From NCBI RefSeq assembly GCF_001422925.1, contig NZ_LMNI01000011.1:320515-384514 (forward strand): 64,000 bases of DNA. The letters are read 5' to 3'. The notes beneath the pieces are model-generated. The model was not told the DNA's origin. It did no database searches and saw only the letters and a list, made by a program, of their open reading frames with translations. The position numbers and the translations under genes are program-made. Shown here piece after piece: positions 35,583-44,402 of the stretch. The DNA comes from Microbacterium sp. Leaf288 (lineage in GTDB: Bacteria; Actinomycetota; Actinomycetes; Actinomycetales; Microbacteriaceae). Numbering within the stretch: position 1 is the stretch's first letter; the number at the start of each line of letters is the position of its first letter.

Positions 35583-35651
35583 GTGAGACGACAACTGCCG
35601 GACGAGACCCTGGGTGTTCCCCACGGTCTCGTCCGGCGACTGTCGTCTCAC
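35583..35651. repeat. long palindromic element, family C
   Basis: Arms of 27 bases (35583-35609 and 35625-35651) pair at 24 of 27 positions around a 15-base loop; the outer end reads GTGAGACGAC on both strands. It lies downstream of the BASS gene in a C/G-run region (35530-35580) and may end that transcript, but the length and symmetry suggest a mobile palindromic repeat. Only one copy is in the window. Confidence 0.7.
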
Positions 35652-35738
35652 GATGGATGCTGCGGCGGAGGGCCGCGGCGAAGACGCGGGGTGGCGGCAT
35701 CCGTCGTCCTTCGTAGACTGGGCGGGCGAGGAGGTGCC

Positions 35739-36239
35739 ATGCGCCCACTGACCGAAGACGAGTTGCGTTCCGCGTTCGTGAACGCCTCCGCCGACGAGCT
35801 GCGTCTCGTCACCCTGCCTCACGACTTCGTGCTCACCGACTGGGATCACCTCGACTTCCTGGCGTGGCGCGACCCGCGCACCCGCGGTCGGGGCTACCTC
35901 GTCGCCGAGATCGACGGCGAACCCGCCGCGATCGTGCTGCGCGGCGCCGAGGGCTCGTCCCACGCGCGCGCGGCGCTGTGCAACCTGTGTCACACGATGC
36001 AGCCCGCCGACCAGGTCACCATGTACACGGCGCGCAAGGCCGGCGAGGCCGGCGTGCACGGCGACAGCGTGGGCACGTACATCTGCGCCGACCTGTCGTG
36101 CCACGAGAACGTGCGCCTCGCGCCGCCGCTCGCGCCCAACGAGGTGCGGGCGAGCGTCGACATGAAGATCGACGGCACCCGCCGACGTACGGAGGCGTTC
36201 GTCGGCCGGGTGCTCGAGACGGCGGGAGTGCGGCGATGA
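35739..36239 (+). CDS. FBP-domain (FusB-like) zinc protein
   Basis: 166 residues. The C-terminal half has the treble-clef zinc finger of the FBP/FusB domain: CNLCHTM near residues 82-88 and YICADLSCHENVR, giving four Cys. FusB-type proteins bind elongation factor G and can release it from stalled ribosomes; in Actinobacteria they are common and usually chromosomal. Start ATG 35739 has GAGGAGG (about 35729-35735) upstream and TAGACT at 35714-35719. Its TGA overlaps the ATG of the PfkB kinase (ATGA). A fusidic acid resistance role is not implied. Confidence 0.85.
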   Translation: MRPLTEDELRSAFVNASADELRLVTLPHDFVLTDWDHLDFLAWRDPRTRGRGYLVAEIDGEPAAIVLRGAEGSSHARAALCNLCHTMQPADQVTMYTARKAGEAGVHGDSVGTYICADLSCHENVRLAPPLAPNEVRASVDMKIDGTRRRTEAFVGRVLETAGVRR

Positions 36240-37147
36240 CGGTCGTGGTGGTGGGCGACGCGCTCATCGACGAGCTGCGTGACGACCACGGCGTGCGGGA
36301 GTTCGTCGGGGGAGCCGCGCTCAATGTCGCGGTCGGCCTCGCGCGGCTCGGCGTGCCGGCGGCCCTCGTCGCGATGCTGGGCGACGATGAGCCCGCGTCG
36401 CGCGTCAGGCGCTACCTCGCCGACTTCGGCGTCGAGCTCCTCGCGACGCCGTCGCTGCTGGGCACCGCACGCGCCGTGAGCACGCGCTCCGGCGCAGGCG
36501 AGCCCGTGTACGAGTTCAACGAGGCGTCACAGCGGCGACGGATCCGCTTCGGCGACGCCGAGCGCCAGGCCTTCGCCGATGCCGACCTCGTCGTCGTGAG
36601 CTGCTTCGCCTTCGACGACGCCGAGCAGGCCGCGGAGCTGGCCGACGCGATCGCCGCGGCTGGGGCGCCCGTCGCGGTCGATCCCAACCCCCGCACCGGC
36701 ATGATGCACGACAAGGACGAGTTCGTGCGCGGCTTCGAGGCCCTCGCGGCCGGGGCCGCCCTCGTGAAAGTCGGCGAGGATGACGCGGCGCTCCTGTACG
36801 GCGAGCCGCTCGACGCTCTGCGCGCCCGTCTGATCGATCTCGGTGCGCGCGCGGTGCTGGCCACCGAAGGCGCAGCCGGTGCCACGATCGAGGCCGGCGA
36901 GGTCGTGGTGACGCGGCCGATCTCGAACCTGCCCGGCCGCATCGTCGACACGATGGGCGCGGGCGATGCCGCCTTCGCCGCCACCGTCGCCGCGCTTGTC
37001 GCGAGGACGCCGGAGAGCGCCGACGACTGGGACACGGCGCTGGTCTCGGCGATGGACTCGGCAGCAGCGACGTGTCGTTTCGAGGGGGCGCTGCTGCGTA
37101 CGCCGAGCGCGCTCGAGGGCCTCGACATCGACCACATCGGCACGTAG
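36236..37147 (+). CDS. PfkB-family carbohydrate kinase
   Basis: 303 residues, ribokinase-like fold. VVGDALIDELRD and EFVGGAALNVAVGLARLG at the N-terminus form the sugar site; the anion hole and catalytic base are in IVDTMGAGDAAFAATVAAL (Asp in GAGDA). Fructokinase-type substrates are likely but the exact sugar is not visible. ATG overlaps the preceding stop. tRNA-Tyr follows, and its promoter lies beyond the kinase stop. Confidence 0.9.
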   Translation: MTVVVVGDALIDELRDDHGVREFVGGAALNVAVGLARLGVPAALVAMLGDDEPASRVRRYLADFGVELLATPSLLGTARAVSTRSGAGEPVYEFNEASQRRRIRFGDAERQAFADADLVVVSCFAFDDAEQAAELADAIAAAGAPVAVDPNPRTGMMHDKDEFVRGFEALAAGAALVKVGEDDAALLYGEPLDALRARLIDLGARAVLATEGAAGATIEAGEVVVTRPISNLPGRIVDTMGAGDAAFAATVAALVARTPESADDWDTALVSAMDSAAATCRFEGALLRTPSALEGLDIDHIGT

Positions 37148-37158
37148 AGCGGGCCGAT

Positions 37159-37187
37159 TTCAGACCTCGGGCATCTACGCGTAATAT
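37159..37187 (+). promoter_or_regulatory. promoter of tRNA-Tyr
   Basis: TTCAGA (37159-37164), a 17-base spacer and TAATAT (37182-37187) form a strong sigma-70-like promoter about 50 bases before the tRNA. It has the most AT-rich -10 hexamer in this part of the window. Confidence 0.6.
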
Positions 37188-37236
37188 GGTGGATCGCGCC
37201 TCCGGTCGTCTGGAAAAGTCGGACGGGTGCGCACCT

Positions 37237-37321
37237 GGCGAGTTACCCAAGCGGCCAAAGGGATCTGATTGTAACTCAGCTGTCATCGACTTCGGGGGTT
37301 CGAATCCCTCACTCGCCACCA
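37237..37321 (+). tRNA. tRNA-Tyr(GTA)
   Basis: Acceptor GGCGAGT (37237-37243) pairs with ACTCGCC (37311-37317). Anticodon stem CTGA/TCAG holds loop TTGTAAC, anticodon GTA. A long variable arm, as expected for bacterial tRNA-Tyr, precedes the T arm with GGTTCGAATCC. CCA is encoded (37319-37321). Confidence 0.95.
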
Positions 37322-37330
37322 ACCAGCCAA

Positions 37331-37370
37331 CGCCGAAACGCGCCCCGCTTGCGGGGCGCGTTTCGGCGTT
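37331..37370 (+). terminator. terminator after tRNA-Tyr
   Basis: A 17-bp perfect stem (37331-37347, 37352-37368) with loop CTTG is followed by TT. It begins 9 bases after the tRNA 3' end. Confidence 0.85.
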
Positions 37371-37525
37371 TCTGACAAGTGCCGGGGATTCGAACCGTGG
37401 CGCGCACGGATGACGGCGATCAGTGCGCCCGTCATATTCCGAGTGCGCCATCGACGCGATCTTCGTGCACTGCTAGCCTTCGAAAACCGAGCGAGCGCTC
37501 GGGATTTGAGAACGAAGGAGTTCTG

Positions 37526-38554
37526 ATGATCGCGACGACCCGAACACGAGCACGTGCGATGCTCGCCACGGGAGTGGCCCTCGCCCTCGCGGCGGGAGGC
37601 ATCGTCCTCAGCGCGGCCCCCGCCACAGCGGCAGGTGGCCCGGCGCAGTCCTGCGCGCGGACCCTCCCCGTCGGCGCATCCACGCTGGAGGTGACCTTCG
37701 CGGGAGAGACCTACGGCGTCCTGGTGCAGGTGCCCGACGCGCCGCTGCGTCGCGAGCTGCCGCTCGTCGTCGACCTCCACGGGTCGAACGCGAACGGCGG
37801 CGTGCAGGCCGACATCTCGGATCTCGGAGAGGTCGGTGCCGCCGAGGGCTTCATCGTCGTCAACCCGACCGGCGACATCGAGTTCCCCCGGACGCTGCCC
37901 GACGGCAACTGGGCCTGGAACGTTCCCGGGGTGCCGCTGACTTCGGGCACCTACCCTCCTGCGGGGTCTCGCGACGACGTCGCCTTCCTCCGCGTCGTCG
38001 TCGACGCGGTGGACGCGGCCGGGTGCGTCGACGAGCGCCGCGTCTTCGCCACGGGCTTCTCCGGCGGCGGCCGTATGGCGTCGGCGCTCGCGTGCGAGGC
38101 ATCCGACGTCTTCGCCGCGATCGCACCGGTCGCCGGTCTTCGCGCTGGGCGCCCGGACCCCGCGGAACTCTCCGAGCCCGTGGCCGACTCCTGCTCTCCC
38201 GACAGGCCGGTCGCCGTCGTGACCTTCCACGGAACCGCCGACTTCGTCAACCCGTACCCGGGCAACGCCGACCCCCGCTGGGGATACACCGTCCAGCTGG
38301 CAGCCGAGCGCTGGGCCGGGCTGAACGAGTGCCGTCGCGGCCCGATCGTCACGCCGGCGGCGGCCGGGATCACCGCCTACTCGTGGTCGAACTGCGCCAA
38401 GCAGGCCGACGTGGTGCTCTACGAGGTGGCGGACGGCGGTCACACCTGGCCCGGAACCGACGTCGACCTCTCGCCGCTGGGCGCCGTCACCCAGGAGATC
38501 AGCGCCTCGCAGATCATGTGGGACTTCTTCAAGGCCCACCCGCGCCGCGGCTGA
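37526..38554 (+). CDS. secreted PHB-depolymerase/feruloyl-esterase-like hydrolase
   Basis: 342 residues. A Sec signal peptide (about 1-36, ending ATAAGG) shows export. The esterase core resembles polyhydroxybutyrate depolymerase/LpqC-type proteins: LPLVVDLHGSNANG, the nucleophile elbow FATGFSGGGRMASALAC (Ser in GFSGG), VTFHGTADFVNPYPG with an active-site Asp and GGHTWPGTD with the catalytic His. Several Cys suggest disulfides. RBS GAAGGAG lies 5 bases before the ATG. Substrate is probably an extracellular ester polymer or feruloyl ester. Confidence 0.88.
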   Translation: MIATTRTRARAMLATGVALALAAGGIVLSAAPATAAGGPAQSCARTLPVGASTLEVTFAGETYGVLVQVPDAPLRRELPLVVDLHGSNANGGVQADISDLGEVGAAEGFIVVNPTGDIEFPRTLPDGNWAWNVPGVPLTSGTYPPAGSRDDVAFLRVVVDAVDAAGCVDERRVFATGFSGGGRMASALACEASDVFAAIAPVAGLRAGRPDPAELSEPVADSCSPDRPVAVVTFHGTADFVNPYPGNADPRWGYTVQLAAERWAGLNECRRGPIVTPAAAGITAYSWSNCAKQADVVLYEVADGGHTWPGTDVDLSPLGAVTQEISASQIMWDFFKAHPRRG

Positions 38555-38562
38555 GGCGGCTC

Positions 38563-38600
38563 GTTCGAAGCGCCGGGGCACCGGCTCCGGCGCTTCGAAC
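38563..38600. terminator. hairpin terminator after the esterase
   Basis: A 14-bp perfect stem (GTTCGAAGCGCCGG at 38563-38576 with 38587-38600) encloses a 10-base loop, 9 bases after the esterase stop. There is no T run. Confidence 0.7.
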
Positions 38601-38710
38601 CATGCGCGGGATCATCGAGGGTCGAGACCACGCGGATCCGCCTGCGCACGCCCGGGCGGCATGTCAGGATGGGCGGTGCAGGCACTCCGCCCCGCCACGA
38701 GAGGAACGCC

Positions 38711-39712
38711 ATGACCGCGCCCGACCCGTATGCGACGCCCGCTCCGAGAGGGGAAGAAGGGCGGACGGATGCCTCGCCCTCGCCGTTGCTGCGGATCGCC
38801 ATCTGGGTCGCGATCGGCGCCCTCATCGCCGCGGCGCTCGTCTGCGTCGTCTGGGTGCTCATCGGAGGGCAGGACGGCCTCATCGGACGGGCGTTCCTGA
38901 CGATCCTCCTGCTCGTCGCGTTCGCCGGGGTCGCCATCCTCGACGCCCACCTCGCGCCGCAGCGTCCGGCCTGGTTCGCACTCGCGAGCATGGCGTCGTG
39001 GATCATCGCACTCCTGCTCGGCGCCGTCATGATCTGGATGCCGGAGCGCTACTACTGGATCGGATTCTCGAAGTTCGTCCAGTTCCTGCTGATCGTGCTG
39101 ATCCTGCAGCTCGTCCTGCTGCATGTGCGCCTCTACATGAAGGCGCTCCAGCGTCACGACACGCCCTTCACCCGCACCGTCGCGGTCATCACGATCGCAC
39201 TCGTGGTCGGCCTCGCGGCCCTGCTGATCATTCCGCTGGCGTTCGGCGAGTGGCTCATCCTCGCCGACCTCTACTGGCGCATCGTGGTCGCCGTCGCGAT
39301 CCTGGCGGCGGTCGGCACGGCGCTGCTGCCGCTCGTGAACGTGCTGCTCGCGCCGAAGAAGCCCCGCGCCCCCGTCGCTTACCCGGCCCTCGCCGCACCG
39401 GTCGCCCCCGCCGCCATCACCGCGCCGGGCGGCGCTCCGGCCCCGCAGGAGCTCCTCCCGTGGCCGACGTACGTCGACGGCGCCACGCCGTTGCCGATGC
39501 TGCCTGACGGCTCGCCCGACTGGAACGCGTATTACACGGGGTACCCGTCGCCGGGCGCGCACGTCTTCACGCGGATCGAGCCGGCTCCGTCCGCGCAGCT
39601 GCCTGGCCCGCAGGCTCCCGCGCTCGCCGAGCCCGCCGCCCCGCAGTCGCCGGCGACGGCGCCGGGGTACGAGGGCTACCCGCCGCCCCCGCCGCTGCCG
39701 CCGCGCCCCTGA
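38711..39712 (+). CDS. multi-helix membrane protein with Pro-rich tail
   Basis: 333 residues. A short polar N-terminus is followed by six or seven membrane helices in residues 25-220, then a long Pro/Ala-rich C-terminal tail (from about 225) with PYP and PPPPPLPPRP runs, probably cytoplasmic. The segment WMPERYYWIGFSKFVQF lies between helices. No enzyme motif is recognised. GAGGAACGCC precedes the ATG. Not in an evident operon. Confidence 0.7.
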   Translation: MTAPDPYATPAPRGEEGRTDASPSPLLRIAIWVAIGALIAAALVCVVWVLIGGQDGLIGRAFLTILLLVAFAGVAILDAHLAPQRPAWFALASMASWIIALLLGAVMIWMPERYYWIGFSKFVQFLLIVLILQLVLLHVRLYMKALQRHDTPFTRTVAVITIALVVGLAALLIIPLAFGEWLILADLYWRIVVAVAILAAVGTALLPLVNVLLAPKKPRAPVAYPALAAPVAPAAITAPGGAPAPQELLPWPTYVDGATPLPMLPDGSPDWNAYYTGYPSPGAHVFTRIEPAPSAQLPGPQAPALAEPAAPQSPATAPGYEGYPPPPPLPPRP

Positions 39713-39756
39713 GCGCCGGACCCGCTGCGGGTCGCAGCATCCGACTCCTTCTCGCT

Positions 39757-39828
39757 CGACAGGTCAACCGGGGTTCTGCAGGAGAGTTCGAGCCGACTCC
39801 CTGCGGTGGAGCCGCGGTTGACCTGTCG
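39757..39828. repeat. palindromic element, family D
   Basis: CGACAGGTCAACCG at 39757-39770 is repeated as its perfect reverse complement at 39815-39828, with inner, weaker complementarity (CTGCAGGAGAG against ACTCCCTGCGG) in the 44-base interior. It lies between the convergent membrane protein and flavoprotein genes. Its size is like family C, but the sequence is unrelated. Confidence 0.65.
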
Positions 39829-39870
39829 GAGCGCGTTCACACGCTGCGCACCCGACCACGGCATGGCAGG

Positions 39871-41463
39871 TCAGCGCGCGAGCAGCTCCAGCGCGGCCAT
39901 GGCGGCGTTATGGCCGCCGAGGCCGCTGACGGCGCCGCCACGGCGCGCCCCGGAACCGCACATCAGCACGGTCGGATGCTGCGTCGCCACGCCCCAGCGC
40001 TCGGCGGGCGTGTCGAGCGGCTCATCGTCGCCCGCCCACGGCCACGAGAGCGGCCCGTGGAAGATGTCGCCGCCCACCATGCCGAGCGAGCGCTCCAGGT
40101 CGGCCGTGGTCCGCGCCTCGACGCACAGCGTGCCGTCGGGAGCCTCGTAGAGGCAGTCGGCGATGGGCTCGGCCAGCACCGCGTCCAGCGAGCGCTGGGC
40201 CGCGTCGAGGAGCGCCGCGCGCGCAGCATCCGTGTCCCGTCCGTCCACGAGGCGGTGCGGCACCTGGAGGCCGAAGAGCGTCAGGGTGTGCGCGCCCGAT
40301 GCGCGCAGCTCGGGACCGAGGATGGTCGGGTCGGTGAGGGAGTGGCAGTAGATCTCGGCCGGGAGGGGATCAGGGATGCTGCCGCCCGCCGCCGCCCGGT
40401 ACGCGTCGTCGAGCTGGGTCATGGTCTCGTTGACGTGGAAGGTGCCGGCGAACGCTGCCTCGGGGGAGACGTGCGCGTCGCGGAGACGGGGGAGCCGCTT
40501 CAGCAGCATGTTGACCTTCAGCTGCGCGCCCTCGGGCGTCGGCGCATCGGCGAGAGGGGCATCTGCGCCGCCGGCCGCGAGCAGTCGCGAGAGCACCGCC
40601 GGGCCGACGCCGCTGAGCACCAGCTGCGCGTGCACGACGCCACCGCGGGCGAGCGCGATCTCGCCGTCCGGCGTCACGGCGGTCACCTCGGTCTCGATGC
40701 GCAGCTCGGCGCCGGCCTCGGTCGCGGCGCGCGACAGCTCGGCCGTCACACGGCCCATGCCGCCGACGGGCACGTCCCAGTGCCCGGTCCCGCCGCCGAT
40801 CACGTGGTAGAGGAAGCAGCGGTTCTGGCGGAGGCTCTCGTCGTCGGAGGAGGCGAAGGTGCCGATGACGCCGTCGGTGAGCGCGATGCCGCGGGCGATG
40901 TCGGTGTCGAACGACGACCGGAGCACGTCGCCCAGGGGGCGCTCGAAGAGGTCGGACCAGAGCCGGTCATCGCCGAGCTCCGCCCGCACCTCTCCTTCGC
41001 GACGCAGCGGCTGCGTCATCGAGGGGAAGAGGAGTCGCGCGATCGGCTCGATCCGGTCGGCGAAGTCGCCGAAGCGCGTCGCCTCGCCGGTGCTCCCCGT
41101 GACGCGGGCGAACGACGCGGCGGTTGCCGCGGCATCCGCGGTGTCGATCAGGACGCCCCTCGACGGAGCCGCCGGATCGGGCGTGTACGAGGAGTAGCGG
41201 CGTCGGAGGAGACGGATGTCGAGCCCGAGGTCGTCGACGATGCTCTGCGGCAGCAGGCTCACGAGATAGGAGTAGCGCGAGAGCCGTGCGTCGACGCCCG
41301 CCCACGGCCGCTCCGACACCGCGGCTCCGCCGACGTGGTCGAGCCGCTCGAGGACCACGACCGAGCGTCCGGCTCGGGCCAGATACGCGGCGGCGACGAG
41401 GGCGTTGTGACCGCCGCCGACGATGGCGACGTCGAAGCGGGGGGACCGGGCGGCAGCGACCAT
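39871..41463 (-). CDS. CrtI/PYROXD2-like FAD-dependent oxidoreductase
   Basis: 530 residues. Dinucleotide-binding motif DVAIVGGGHNALVAAAYLARAGRSVVVLE at residue ~11 and a C-terminal ALCGSG-type FAD motif (VLMCGSGARRGGAVSGLGGHNA) place it in the phytoene-desaturase superfamily, closer to the PYROXD2/NAD(P)-binding branch than to true carotenoid desaturases. No other carotenoid genes are near. ATG at 41463 is 7 bases after TAGCGT, so probably leaderless; an in-frame GTG at 41472 would start three codons earlier. Divergent from the IMPase gene. Confidence 0.82.
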   Translation of the reverse strand: MVAAARSPRFDVAIVGGGHNALVAAAYLARAGRSVVVLERLDHVGGAAVSERPWAGVDARLSRYSYLVSLLPQSIVDDLGLDIRLLRRRYSSYTPDPAAPSRGVLIDTADAAATAASFARVTGSTGEATRFGDFADRIEPIARLLFPSMTQPLRREGEVRAELGDDRLWSDLFERPLGDVLRSSFDTDIARGIALTDGVIGTFASSDDESLRQNRCFLYHVIGGGTGHWDVPVGGMGRVTAELSRAATEAGAELRIETEVTAVTPDGEIALARGGVVHAQLVLSGVGPAVLSRLLAAGGADAPLADAPTPEGAQLKVNMLLKRLPRLRDAHVSPEAAFAGTFHVNETMTQLDDAYRAAAGGSIPDPLPAEIYCHSLTDPTILGPELRASGAHTLTLFGLQVPHRLVDGRDTDAARAALLDAAQRSLDAVLAEPIADCLYEAPDGTLCVEARTTADLERSLGMVGGDIFHGPLSWPWAGDDEPLDTPAERWGVATQHPTVLMCGSGARRGGAVSGLGGHNAAMAALELLAR

Positions 41464-41522
41464 GGGCTCCACGCTACCCAGGCGTCCGCTCGAGCAGCGC
41501 GCCGCTTCGTTACCGTGGAGGC

Positions 41523-42329
41523 ATGAGCCTCGAGCACGACCTCGAATCCCTTGCCATCGACATCGCCCGCGAAGCCGGGGAGCTCGCGCGGACCCGCCGT
41601 GAAGCGGGCGTCGCGATCGCGGCGACCAAGACCGCGCTCGCCGACATCGTCACGGAGGCCGACCGCGAGGTCGAGGCGCTGATCCGCGCCCGGCTGAGGG
41701 CTGCGCGCCCCGAGGACGGCTTCCTCGGTGAGGAGACCGGCGGCGACCGTGGCACGACCGGCGTCACGTGGGTCGTCGACCCTATCGACGGCACCGTGAA
41801 CTACGCCTACGGCATCCCTTCGTACGCCGTGAGCATCGCCGCCGTGCAGGGTGAGCCGACGCCCGAGGCGTGGGAGGCGCTCGCCGGCGTCGTCTACACC
41901 CCGGTGCTCGGCGAGATGTTCCACGCCGCCCGCGGCGAGGGAGCGTGGCTGGGGGTGAACCGGCTCGCCGTCAACCCGGAGGTCGGGGGAGCGGGCGCCC
42001 TCCTCGCGACCGGGTTCGGCTACGACCCCGCGACCCGGCCCGCAGACATCGAGCTCATCGGCCGCGTCATGCCCGCCGTGCCCGCGCGCGACCTGCGTCG
42101 TGGAGGATCGGCCGCCAGCGATCTGGCGTTCGTGGCCGCCGGGCGCCTGGACGGGTACTTCGAACGCGGGCTCGCCCCGTGGGACCTCGCGGCGGGGTCG
42201 CTGCTCGTGACGGAGGCGGGTGGCCGATTCGGCCGGGCGGAGCCCGACGGCGGTCCGCGCGCCCCCCTCATCGTGGCCGCGACTCCGGCGATCTTCGACC
42301 GCCTGGCGGCGGCCGCGGGACTCGCGTGA
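41523..42329 (+). CDS. inositol monophosphatase family protein
   Basis: 268 residues with the lithium-sensitive phosphatase motifs: LADIVTEADREVEALIRARL, FLGEETGG, WVVDPIDGTVNYAYGIPSYAVSIA (metal-binding DPIDGT) and the C-terminal GLAPWDLAAGSLLVTEAGG. It hydrolyses inositol-1-phosphate, histidinol phosphate or similar. ATG 6 bases after TACCGT, suggesting a leaderless start. Substrate specificity is not decidable from these motifs. Confidence 0.9.
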   Translation: MSLEHDLESLAIDIAREAGELARTRREAGVAIAATKTALADIVTEADREVEALIRARLRAARPEDGFLGEETGGDRGTTGVTWVVDPIDGTVNYAYGIPSYAVSIAAVQGEPTPEAWEALAGVVYTPVLGEMFHAARGEGAWLGVNRLAVNPEVGGAGALLATGFGYDPATRPADIELIGRVMPAVPARDLRRGGSAASDLAFVAAGRLDGYFERGLAPWDLAAGSLLVTEAGGRFGRAEPDGGPRAPLIVAATPAIFDRLAAAAGLA

Positions 42330-42525
42330 AGACGCGGTTCTCATCGAATCCTCACCAAACGCGCCCCATGAAATCCGAGCCGCACATGGCATTCCCAGGA
42401 CGCCCGGGGTAGTGTTTACCCGATCGTTACCTTCGCCACCCGAACGGCGGAGGGGTCCTTTTGCCCGAAGACCGCCTTGTCGCGAACACCCCCCTCGCGG
42501 CACGACCTGAGAGCCTGCTTCCGCT
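42330..42525. other. 196-base leader region upstream of the M23 peptidase gene
   Basis: TAGTGT at 42412-42417 could be a -10 element, giving a leader of about 100 nt before the TTG start. Local pairing is possible (GCCACCCGAACGGCGG and others), but I recognise no riboswitch class. No open frame of interest is seen. Confidence 0.35.
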
Positions 42526-44340
42526 TTGCCTTTCGACGCCCCCCAGGCCGGATCTGCGCCCACACGCCGCTCCAGTCGACCCTCCGCAGCGCCCGCCCAG
42601 GCGACGCCGGAGGCATCCGGGGCAGGCCGTGCGACCGCGCGGCGGCAGGCGGCCAGCACCGCTGCGGAGCGTCCCGCGGTCGTGTGGGGTCGTCCGATCG
42701 AGTCGAAGCGAACGGATGCTGCCGCCACCGCTTCGGTGAAGCCCGAGGCGACGTCGTACGTCGCGTCGTCCACTGAGGTCGCGGCTCCGGCAACTCCGGT
42801 CCTTTCCGTCCCGGTGGCTCCGGCTCCCGTAGCGACGCCGGTCGAGCCCGTGGCCCTGGCGCCGTCGTCGGTCGAGCTTCCGGCTACGTCCGGCCCCGTC
42901 ATCGAGCCCGTCGCGCCGCGCGCCCGTCTCCGTTCGTCGGCTGCCGCCGCCGCGCCCGTTGCCGAGCAGGTGAGCCGACGCTCGCGTCGCTCCCAGACCG
43001 CCGAGCAGCCTGTGACCGTCGTGCCGCCGATCGCCCCCGTCGCTCCCGCCGAGCCCGAGCGCCCTGCTGCGGCGTTCGAGGCCGGACTGCCGACACGCGA
43101 AGAGCCGGCACCGTTGCTCGACACCGTTCTCGCTCCCGCAGAGCCGTTCGAGCTTCTGGAGCCCGTCGCGATCGCCGAGTCGCCGGCCTCCTCCACCACC
43201 GCCGTTCCGGCGCCCGTGTCGAGTGCGACGCCGACCGAGGGCGCATCCACGTGGAAGGCCGACTCTTTCGATGGGCTTCTCGCCGCCGAAGCCGCTGAGA
43301 CGGTGGCCACGACCGCGCCCGCGGTCGAGGCGGCCGCACCGCAGCCGACGGCAGCGCCCACCGAGTCGCCGGCACCCACCCCGAAGCCTGCCGAGCGGCC
43401 CCGCACCGAGCGCGTCGAGCCCCTGACCGGCCCGATCCCCGCGCCCGCAGCATCCGGAGTCGACGAGTTCGAAGCCGCATCCCGCCTGTTCGCCTTCACC
43501 GGCGAGACCCCTGTCCAGCAGGCCGCGCCCGAGGCGGCGCCTGAGGCAGAGGCGACGCCGCACGCGGCGCCCCGCCGTGCGCAGGCCCGTCGTGGTTCAG
43601 CCTTCAAGCGCGTCGCCACCGCGTCGTTCTCGGTCGGTGTCTTCGGCATCGTCGGTCTGATGGCCGTCGGCATGACGACCCCGGCCGAAGCGGTAGCCGC
43701 GGTCAACGGCACGGAGGCCTCGCTGTCGGTGCTCGCCGTCGGCGACGACTCGGCGCCGCTCATGGATGAGGCCGAGATCCAGGCGTATGTCGCTCCTGGC
43801 GACGCGCAGAGCGACACCCTCCAGCGCACCGAGAACTACGCGACGACCACCACGGCGCAGCTCGCGTCGGAGGCGGGGATCAAGAACTTCTCGAACCTCT
43901 TCCACAACAACCCGAACTCGAACGTCCAGTGGCCCTTCGCGGTCGGTGTGACGATGTCGTACGGGTTCGGCATGCGCTCCGGCCGCATGCACGAAGGCAT
44001 CGACTTCACGCCCGGCAACGGCGCTCCCGTGCAGGCGATCGCCGACGGCACCGTCCGCGTCGCCTCGGAGGCCGGCGGCGCCTACGGCGTGCATGTCATC
44101 ATCGACCACATCGTCGACGGGCAGTTGGTCTCGAGCCACTACGCGCACATGCAGTACGGCTCGCTGCAGGTCAGCCCCGGCCAGCACGTCACCGTCGGCA
44201 CCGTCATCGGCCGCACCGGCAACACGGGCCGCTCGTACGGCGCCCACACGCACTTCGAGATCCTCGACAACGGCACCACCGCCATCGACCCGTGGCCGTG
44301 GCTTCAGAAGTACACCGACGGGACCCACACGGTGGGTTGA
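42526..44340 (+). CDS. M23-family (LytM) peptidase with long disordered N-terminus
   Basis: 604 residues, TTG start. Residues 1-365 are low-complexity Ala/Pro/Glu-rich with no fold; one membrane helix (about 372-390, VGVFGIVGLMAVGMTTPAEA) anchors the protein or acts as a signal anchor. The C-terminal M23 domain has MHEGIDFTPGNGAPVQAIADGTV (first His/Asp zinc ligands), SSHYAHMQYGSL and GAHTHFEILDNG (HxH), so it should be an active zinc endopeptidase cutting peptidoglycan cross-links. The long cytoplasmic segment is unusual. The start codon is uncertain; no better start is seen upstream. Confidence 0.85.
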   Translation: MPFDAPQAGSAPTRRSSRPSAAPAQATPEASGAGRATARRQAASTAAERPAVVWGRPIESKRTDAAATASVKPEATSYVASSTEVAAPATPVLSVPVAPAPVATPVEPVALAPSSVELPATSGPVIEPVAPRARLRSSAAAAAPVAEQVSRRSRRSQTAEQPVTVVPPIAPVAPAEPERPAAAFEAGLPTREEPAPLLDTVLAPAEPFELLEPVAIAESPASSTTAVPAPVSSATPTEGASTWKADSFDGLLAAEAAETVATTAPAVEAAAPQPTAAPTESPAPTPKPAERPRTERVEPLTGPIPAPAASGVDEFEAASRLFAFTGETPVQQAAPEAAPEAEATPHAAPRRAQARRGSAFKRVATASFSVGVFGIVGLMAVGMTTPAEAVAAVNGTEASLSVLAVGDDSAPLMDEAEIQAYVAPGDAQSDTLQRTENYATTTTAQLASEAGIKNFSNLFHNNPNSNVQWPFAVGVTMSYGFGMRSGRMHEGIDFTPGNGAPVQAIADGTVRVASEAGGAYGVHVIIDHIVDGQLVSSHYAHMQYGSLQVSPGQHVTVGTVIGRTGNTGRSYGAHTHFEILDNGTTAIDPWPWLQKYTDGTHTVG

Positions 44341-44402
44341 GTGGTTCGGAAGGATGCCACGCCTCTGGTATCCTCTTCTAGTTGCCTGCTTGCAGGCAGC
44401 AC

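Noticed and set aside
35739..36239. Fusidic acid resistance gene
   Set aside because: The FBP/FusB-like domain is widespread and chromosomal in Actinobacteria; no sign of acquisition.
39871..41463. Carotenoid desaturase (crtI)
   Set aside because: The FAD motif fits the superfamily but no crtB, crtE or other carotenoid gene is near, and the sequence looks closer to the PYROXD2-like branch.
42412..42525. Possible c-di-AMP (ydaO) riboswitch before the M23 gene
   Set aside because: The gene type fits, but the conserved GGGGGACCC-type core and the closing motifs are not present.
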